A stretch of DNA of 19,670 nt, from contig DCFQ01000003.1 of assembly GCA_002319915.1 (NCBI GenBank), forward strand, positions 6,765 to 26,434. Direction: 5' to 3'. The notes under the pieces are model-generated. The model searched no databases, was not told the origin of the DNA, and saw only the letters and a list, made by a program, of their open reading frames with translations. This DNA comes from Bacteroidales bacterium UBA1800 (lineage in GTDB: Bacteria; Bacteroidota; Bacteroidia; Bacteroidales; VadinHA17). Made by a program: the position numbers and the translations under genes. Positions 14,797 through 19,670 of this stretch are shown in pieces. Numbering within the stretch: position 1 is the first letter of the stretch; each line of letters starts with the position of its first letter.

Positions 14797-17700
14797 ATGC
14801 GCCCATTCAGGTCGTTCCTATTACTGCTTGTTTTTCTGATCTGCTTTGCGGGCCTTTCCTACATTCTGCCATGGAAACTCAACCTACCGGGGATCGAAGA
14901 CATCATCCCGAAGGAAATTTCCGGCAAGCTTCCCCTTCGTCATAAAACTGGTCCCAAAGCCGGAGCGGTCACTCCCGATTCATTGAATATAACCAGGAAA
15001 GTGAGCCGCGGGAAGCAGGCTCCGGATCTGTCTCTCTCCTCAGTTCCTGCCGACTCCCTGAAAAGCCGGTACCCGGAACCATCCGAGCCTGCTTCACCCC
15101 CTCCGCTCGGGAGCTTCCTTGATTCTCTCAGGGATTCGAAAGGGCAGGTCAGGATAATGTATTATGGAGATTCACAGATTGAAGGCGACAGGATAACATC
15201 CTACCTCAGGGACAATCTCAGGAAAAATGGTCCCGGCGGGACCGGTCCGGGCCTTTTTCTTCCTGTGATGCCCGTGACTTACACCAGGTCGGTCTATATC
15301 AGGGCTTCCTCGAACTGGCAGAGATACAACTATCTGTCATTCAGGAACAGGGAGATCACTCACAGGAGGCTTGGGCCTTTCATGGCATTCTGCAGGTATC
15401 TTCCCGAAGGCAGCAATTCGACCGCCGTCACAAAGGCCTGGATTAAGGTTGTTCCATCAGTCCTGGCCGACAGCTCTTCGATGGAATATGATGTGCTGCG
15501 GATCTTTTATACAAACAGGAAGGAGCCTGTGGATCTCGTTGTCAGGTCCGATAAGCTGCCTGAACTTAACGGCACGCTAGAGGTCACTGATCAGTTGAAG
15601 GAATTCAGGTGCCCCCTCGGGAAGGCAGGGAACCTTCTCATCGAGTTTTCCGGCGTTGGGAGTCCCGACATCTACGGCATAAGCATCGAAAGCGACAAGG
15701 GTGTCATAATCGACAATATACCGCAGAGGGGCAGCGCAGGGCTTGAATTCACCATGGTCGACAGCCTTAACCTGCGTCAGGCTTTCGGGCTTCTGAAACC
15801 CGATCTGATCATCCTTCATTTCGGCCTGAACATCGTGAAGAACCTGAGCGGGAGCTACACCTACTATGAAAAGGGCTTGTCGCGCCAGATCGCGCTATTG
15901 AACAGGCTCTGCCCGCCGGGTACCAGGTTCCTTCTTGTCGGACTTACGGATATGGCATATGCCGAAGGTGACGAGATCAAGCCGTTTCCCAACCTGCAGA
16001 TGATTATGGATGCACAGAAAAAAGCTGCAGGCGCGACGAACAGTGTCTTCTGGGACGCATTCGGCGCCATGGGCGGGAAATCGTCGATAATCAAATGGTT
16101 TGAGATGGATCCCCCGCTGGCGAAGAAGGACTATATTCATTTCACTGACCAGGGTGCCGATACCCTGGCTCATGCAATGATGACCCAGCTCTTCACTGCC
16201 TCTGTACCCCCGCCCGATACTGCCCACCTTGTCGCTGCGGTAAATGTGGTTGATACGGTTTCGAAAGTCATGGCAGATAGTGGACCGGGGCAGGCAGGAC
16301 AGCAAGGGAATGAGAGTTTTTTCAGGACCCTTGCGGCGTGGGCCCTGAGGTATGATCAGACCAATCCGTTCATTTTCACTTCCCCGGCATTCTGGATCTT
16401 TTTCCTCTTCGTGCTCCTGGGCTACAGCCTGATATATAAACGCCTGATCCTCCGAAATCTGTACCTGTTTCTCGTGAGCCTGTTCTTTTATTACAAGACC
16501 GGAGGTTTCTTCCTGTTCATACTTATTTTCGTGACCGTTATCGACTATGCCTGCGGCCTGCTGATTTATAATGCCAGGAGGAAGACAGCCAGGAAGATAT
16601 TCGTTCTGGCGAGCATCATTTCAAATCTGGGCCTGCTCGGGTATTTCAAGTACACAGGCTTCATTGTAAGCACTGTGAACAGCCTGTTCCACACGAATTT
16701 CAAGGTGGTCGATTTGCTGTCATCGTTCTCTAATTCAGTCCTTGGCACTACTTTCGACATCAGCTACATAATACTCCCCGTGGGGATATCATTCTTTACA
16801 TTTCAGTCGCTCAGCTATACGATCGATGTTTACAGGAGGAAAATGGAACCGGTAAGGAATATTGTGGATTTCGGTTTCTACGTTTCATTTTTTCCCCACC
16901 TGGTCGCCGGGCCGATTGTCAGGGCCTCGGTCTTTATCCCGCAGATCTACCAGGATTTCAAGATCACTCCGAGGGAGTTCAGCCACGCCCTCTACATGAT
17001 CTCCAAGGGGCTCATCAAGAAGGTGATCATATCAAACTTCATCGCGGTCAATTTCATCGACAGGGTATTCGACATGCCATCGGTCTATTCGGGCTTTGAG
17101 AACCTGCTGGCGATCTATGGCTATGGCCTTCAGATCTACTGCGACTTCTCGGGCTATACCGATATAGCCATCGGGGTGGCATTGATACTTGGATTCAGGC
17201 TGCCCGTTAACTTCAACTCCCCGTACAAGGCATCAAACATCTCGGATTTCTGGAAGCGATGGCATATTTCATTATCCCAGTGGCTGAGGGATTACCTCTA
17301 TATCTCGCTCGGCGGGAACCGGAACGGGAAGGTGCGAACATGTATAAACCTGATGATCACCATGCTCCTGGGAGGATTATGGCACGGGGCAAACATAAGA
17401 TTTATCATCTGGGGGGGCCTTCATGGCATTGGATTGGTCATTAATAAAATATGGGAATGGCTGTTCGGCGGTGTGAAAACGGGAAGGACGATCGTGAAGG
17501 TGATCTCGGTATTCCTTACGTTCCAGTTTGTAAGTTTCTGCTGGATATTCTTTCGTGCACCTGATCTCCAGAGTGCCGGACTGATGCTGCACCAGATCGT
17601 CCGGAGCTTTTTGCCGTCCTCCTTCAGCGATCTGTTCAGGGTTTACTCGAGTGTCTTTTCACTTATAGCGGCCGGGTACCTTATCCATTTCCTTCCCGAG

Positions 17701-17838
17701 AAGTTCAAGGAATCGTACAGGGGCATCTTCATCAGGATACCCCTTGCGGCCCAGGTCTTCATTGTCCTGATCGTTGCGGTAATGCTGTTTCAGATGAGGA
17801 CCAACGAGATCCTGCCGTTTATTTATTTCAGGTTCTGA
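14797..17838 (+). CDS. SGNH-MBOAT fusion: probable envelope glycan O-acetyltransferase
   Basis: A 1013-residue membrane protein. A membrane span at about 5-25 anchors it, and a Pro/Ser-rich linker reaches residue 110. An SGNH-like domain (about 115-470) has GDSQ at 124-127 (nucleophile Ser126), a block with Gly343 and Asn345 (HFGLN), and Asp445/His448 (DYIHFT), so the catalytic set appears complete. A second linker leads to an MBOAT domain (about 525-1013) of the AlgI/DltB/PatA type, with CDFSGYTDIAIG at 782-793, FWKRWHISLSQWLRDYLY and LLGGLWHGA carrying the invariant His863. The likely role is moving acetyl groups across the membrane (MBOAT) and onto a periplasmic glycan (SGNH), as PatA and PatB do as separate proteins. 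The start ATG lies 10 bases after the transglycosylase gene. The acceptor could also be an exopolysaccharide, although no glycosyltransferase genes are near. Confidence 0.88.
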   Translation: MRPFRSFLLLLVFLICFAGLSYILPWKLNLPGIEDIIPKEISGKLPLRHKTGPKAGAVTPDSLNITRKVSRGKQAPDLSLSSVPADSLKSRYPEPSEPASPPPLGSFLDSLRDSKGQVRIMYYGDSQIEGDRITSYLRDNLRKNGPGGTGPGLFLPVMPVTYTRSVYIRASSNWQRYNYLSFRNREITHRRLGPFMAFCRYLPEGSNSTAVTKAWIKVVPSVLADSSSMEYDVLRIFYTNRKEPVDLVVRSDKLPELNGTLEVTDQLKEFRCPLGKAGNLLIEFSGVGSPDIYGISIESDKGVIIDNIPQRGSAGLEFTMVDSLNLRQAFGLLKPDLIILHFGLNIVKNLSGSYTYYEKGLSRQIALLNRLCPPGTRFLLVGLTDMAYAEGDEIKPFPNLQMIMDAQKKAAGATNSVFWDAFGAMGGKSSIIKWFEMDPPLAKKDYIHFTDQGADTLAHAMMTQLFTASVPPPDTAHLVAAVNVVDTVSKVMADSGPGQAGQQGNESFFRTLAAWALRYDQTNPFIFTSPAFWIFFLFVLLGYSLIYKRLILRNLYLFLVSLFFYYKTGGFFLFILIFVTVIDYACGLLIYNARRKTARKIFVLASIISNLGLLGYFKYTGFIVSTVNSLFHTNFKVVDLLSSFSNSVLGTTFDISYIILPVGISFFTFQSLSYTIDVYRRKMEPVRNIVDFGFYVSFFPHLVAGPIVRASVFIPQIYQDFKITPREFSHALYMISKGLIKKVIISNFIAVNFIDRVFDMPSVYSGFENLLAIYGYGLQIYCDFSGYTDIAIGVALILGFRLPVNFNSPYKASNISDFWKRWHISLSQWLRDYLYISLGGNRNGKVRTCINLMITMLLGGLWHGANIRFIIWGGLHGIGLVINKIWEWLFGGVKTGRTIVKVISVFLTFQFVSFCWIFFRAPDLQSAGLMLHQIVRSFLPSSFSDLFRVYSSVFSLIAAGYLIHFLPEKFKESYRGIFIRIPLAAQVFIVLIVAVMLFQMRTNEILPFIYFRF

Positions 17839-17850
17839 GAGAAAACTTAA

Positions 17851-17890
17851 ACGGAGATCACTGAGAAGTCACGGAGATCACAGAGAATAC
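17851..17890 (+). repeat. Two tandem 20-base units (ACGGAGATCACWGAGAA)
   Basis: ACGGAGATCACTGAGAAGTC at 17851-17870 is followed directly by ACGGAGATCACAGAGAATAC at 17871-17890. It fills most of the 53-base gap between the convergent SGNH-MBOAT and hydF genes. It resembles the CACGGAGA/CACAGAGA intergenic repeats common in environmental bacteria. No terminator hairpin is visible. Confidence 0.7.
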
Positions 17891-17891
17891 T

Positions 17892-19121
17892 TTACAGATA
17901 ATTTCCGGTCGTTTCGTGGTTCTTTACAAAAGGCGCAACAGCCCTGTCGTAAATACCCATTACATAGGCTATCGCCATTCCGTAGTTTGTGACGGGAACC
18001 CCTGCCCTGATGGCCGGCAGGAGCCGGTTATGGATCTGTTTCCTTGTGATCATGCATCCCCCGCACTGGATAACGAGCGAATAGTCGGCAATGGGACGCG
18101 GGGGAGAATCGAGGCCTGCAACAACGTCAAAGCCCAATTTTTTCCCCGTGAAATTGGTGATCCAGCGGGGGATCTTGGTACGGCCGATATCATCGCACGC
18201 AACATGATGCGTGCATGATTCGAGGAGAAGGATCCTGTCGCCGTCCTTCAGCTCCGAGATTTTCGGGGTACCCTTCAGATAGCTTTCGAAATCGCCCTTG
18301 AATCTTGCCAGCATGATGCTGAAGCTGGTGAGCGGAATATCCTTCGGGATCGAGGCGTCGGCCTTGACAAAGACCTGGGAATCGGTTACGGCCAGGGCAG
18401 GCCTGATCTTAGTCCTGTTAAGGAATGCATCAACCTCCCGTTCCTTCAGGACAATTGCAACCGCATCGTTATCGAGGATATCCCTGATTGCCTGGACCTG
18501 AGGCAGAATCAGCCTGCCTTCAGGGGCTTCCACATCGACCGGTGTTATTAGAATAACAGCATCGCCCCGGTTTATCAGGTCGCCCAGGAGGGCCGGAGTC
18601 CTGTATGAATGTTCCGGAATTGTTTCCCGGATCCGGTCAATAAGCTCCTCGAAGTTTCGCCTGTCGGCAGCCGAGAATTCCAGAAGATCGGTGCCGGCAA
18701 CCGCCTTTATCTTTTTCATGAATTCTCCGGAAGGCTTCTGAAGGTCCGATTTATTATGAATGATGATGAAAGGAATATCGCCGGAACGGAATTTCCCGGC
18801 AAGTTCCTCTTCCGGGTCACCCCATGTATTATCAGTAACCACCAGCAATGCAAGGTCGATGATGTCGAGTGTTTTCAGGGTACGGTCGACACGCTTGAGT
18901 CCCAGTTCTCCCGAATCGTCGATCCCTGCTGTATCGATGAGTATCACGGGGCCGAAGCCGGTTATCTCGAACGATTTTTTAACCGGGTCGGTGGTTGTTC
19001 CGGCATGTTCGGATACAATGGCAATGTCCTGTCCTGCAAGGCAGTTGATCAGGCTGCTTTTGCCGTTGTTCCTCCGTCCGAAGATCCCGATATGTGGTTT
19101 TGCGTCCCTCCCTTTGGACAT
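17892..19121 (-). CDS. hydF: [FeFe]-hydrogenase maturation GTPase HydF
   Basis: A scaffold GTPase that receives the 2Fe subcluster built by HydE and HydG and delivers it to the apo-hydrogenase. The 409-residue protein has an N-terminal GTPase domain with Walker A GRRNNGKSS (15-23), a switch region with GTTTDP (41-46), DTAG at 63-66 and NKSD at 123-126, a central dimerisation domain (about 175-280), and a C-terminal FeS domain with Cys303-x-His305 and Cys353-x2-Cys356. The residue before Cys353 is Gln rather than the His seen in many HydF proteins. hydE, hydG and the hydrogenase are not in the window. The gene implies hydrogen metabolism under anaerobic conditions. Confidence 0.96.
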   Translation of the reverse strand: MSKGRDAKPHIGIFGRRNNGKSSLINCLAGQDIAIVSEHAGTTTDPVKKSFEITGFGPVILIDTAGIDDSGELGLKRVDRTLKTLDIIDLALLVVTDNTWGDPEEELAGKFRSGDIPFIIIHNKSDLQKPSGEFMKKIKAVAGTDLLEFSAADRRNFEELIDRIRETIPEHSYRTPALLGDLINRGDAVILITPVDVEAPEGRLILPQVQAIRDILDNDAVAIVLKEREVDAFLNRTKIRPALAVTDSQVFVKADASIPKDIPLTSFSIMLARFKGDFESYLKGTPKISELKDGDRILLLESCTHHVACDDIGRTKIPRWITNFTGKKLGFDVVAGLDSPPRPIADYSLVIQCGGCMITRKQIHNRLLPAIRAGVPVTNYGMAIAYVMGIYDRAVAPFVKNHETTGNYL

Positions 19122-19139
19122 TTCAATTTAAATTTTGTG

Positions 19140-19147
19140 CAAAGTTA
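19140..19147 (-). promoter_or_regulatory. -7 box of hydF
   Basis: TAACTTTG on the minus strand fits TAnnTTTG and ends 18 bases before the hydF ATG, the same distance as at psd and the permease gene. The nearest upstream TTG (19174-19172) is 24 bases away, longer than usual. Confidence 0.45.
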
Positions 19148-19225
19148 GCAAAATATGGAAGACGGACGATGCAAGATGCACGTGCAAACGACTCCCGCCA
19201 TCAGTAAGGCTTAGGCGGGCGAAGC

Positions 19226-19372
19226 ATGATTAATGTGGATTGCAGCTGCAGGCTGCTGTCCCGGGAGCGCCGGCAGGAGTTTTTCACGCGACATCCGGAT
19301 CTTAAGCATGATTTTAGAACAAGAGTTGCCGGACATACTAAATTAATAGCTGAATATGGCATTGACTTTTAG
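19226..19372 (+). CDS. Doubtful 48-residue ORF
   Basis: ATG 19226 to TAG 19372. The C-terminal half (HDFRTRVAGHTKLIAEYG) has a protein-like composition, but the N-terminal half is Arg- and Cys-rich and no ribosome-binding site is visible. I do not recognise it. It may be the 3' remnant of a lost gene or chance. Confidence 0.2.
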   Translation: MINVDCSCRLLSRERRQEFFTRHPDLKHDFRTRVAGHTKLIAEYGIDF

Positions 19373-19421
19373 ATGAAAATAGTCTAAATTAGATGTCAAA
19401 CCTGACCTATAGTAAGTGCCC

Positions 19422-19478
19422 TCAGGAGATTTGGTTGAAATTTTTAATAAGGAACGGCAAAGGTGAAAAGTCTCCTGA
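19422..19478. repeat. 8-base inverted repeat with 41-base loop
   Basis: TCAGGAGA at 19422-19429 and TCTCCTGA at 19471-19478 are perfect complements, lying 26 bases or more upstream of the truncated gene at 19504. It could form a leader hairpin or be an operator pair. Confidence 0.5.
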
Positions 19479-19503
19479 TTACTGACTTTAATCGACCCAA
19501 CCT

Positions 19504-19638
19504 ATGAAATCAGCCTTGATGATTTTGTTCCTGTACTTTTCAGGGACTTCTTTTTTTGTGGGAGCTTCACAGCAGGAACAGTTAACGGGAGTTGTGACAG
19601 ATGCTGCCACCGGCGAACCAATGCAGGGACTTTTATGA
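19504..19638 (+). pseudogene. Truncated start of a carboxypeptidase-regulatory-like / TonB-receptor-type protein
   Basis: A 44-residue reading frame with a good signal peptide (basic Lys2, hydrophobic stretch to about residue 20, cleavage likely near GAS-QQ), then EQLTGVVTDAATGEPMQG, the first strands of the carboxypeptidase-regulatory-like domain that opens many Bacteroidetes outer-membrane receptors and surface proteins. It stops at TGA 19636 right after GLL, where the family would continue with a V-x-V-KGT-type strand. Neither other frame restores the family sequence. The following bases are purine-rich with GGAGAAT-like units. It is either a broken gene, an insertion junction or an assembly edge. 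Confidence 0.55.
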
Positions 19639-19670
19639 AAGGGAGAGGAGGGAATTGGAGAATAGGAGAA

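Larger units (their letters stand above)
19148..19503. other. 356-base region without a secure gene
   Basis: Between divergent hydF and the truncated gene at 19504 no recognised gene is found. It holds a GC-rich inverted repeat, CCCGCC (19194-19199) with GGCGGG (19214-19219), which is not followed by a T run; a doubtful 48-codon ORF; and an 8-base inverted repeat at 19422-19478. The left part up to about 19300 is GC-rich and the right part AT-rich, so the region may be a junction of unrelated pieces. Confidence 0.5.

Noticed and set aside
18609..19148. 179-codon plus-strand frame opposite hydF
   Set aside because: Antisense to the GTPase domain of HydF, whose motifs are intact. No domain is recognised in the shadow.
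19194..19219. CCCGCC...GGCGGG hairpin as a terminator
   Set aside because: No T run follows on either strand, and no gene ends nearby. It is noted only as an inverted repeat.
1..19670. parS sites, CRISPR array, tRNA or rRNA genes, transposase
   Set aside because: I looked for GTTTCACGTGAAAC-like palindromes, regularly spaced direct repeats, cloverleaf ends with CCA and DDE or HUH transposase motifs, and saw none.

Overview
The window reads as chromosomal DNA of an anaerobic or microaerophilic member of Bacteroidota, probably Bacteroidales. Four things point there: several genes preceded by the Bacteroidetes-type -7 box TAnnTTTG and mostly lacking clear Shine-Dalgarno sites; the order parA-parB-DUF5683-LysM/transglycosylase; a DUF4492 gene directly before cydAB; and a short pyruvoyl-type phosphatidylserine decarboxylase. 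A HydF gene implies [FeFe]-hydrogenase metabolism, so the cytochrome bd oxidase and flavodiiron protein are best read as oxygen-scavenging defences of a largely fermentative cell. All assignments rest on reading the sequence; no database search was done.

Left part (1-7191): psd and an FprA-type flavodiiron protein form a short plus-strand unit. A roughly 106-base imperfect hairpin repeat and an intrinsic terminator separate them from hsp20 on the minus strand. The hsp20 upstream region holds two identical 15-base copies of a palindromic box, a sigma-54-like promoter and a second dyad. It is shared with a divergent operon: AI-2E-family permease, DUF4492 protein, cydA, cydB. Downstream of cydB is an easily missed 39-codon ORF for a single-span membrane protein, which may be an oxidase small subunit.

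Middle part (7139-10809): pssA on the minus strand is separated from psd by about 6.4 kb. It is followed on the plus strand by a small HAD-like phosphatase gene overlapping a lipoprotein of the glutaminyl cyclase family, and then by a convergent minus-strand lipid kinase. The 267-base AT-rich gap before parA contains four DnaA-box-like 9-mers and is a candidate origin or DnaA-regulated region.

Right part (10810-19670): parA, parB, a DUF5683 membrane protein, a LysM lytic transglycosylase and a 1013-residue fusion of an SGNH domain to an MBOAT O-acyltransferase run as one plus-strand array. The last two suggest a one-polypeptide PatB/PatA-like system that O-acetylates peptidoglycan or another envelope glycan beside a wall-cleaving enzyme. 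hydF converges from the right. The final 550 bases hold mostly non-coding sequence, one doubtful 48-residue ORF, inverted repeats, and a truncated gene start with a signal peptide and the first strands of a carboxypeptidase-regulatory-like domain.

The most interesting items are the SGNH-MBOAT fusion beside the transglycosylase, the hidden ORF after cydB, the paired palindromes at hsp20 and the DnaA-box cluster before parA.
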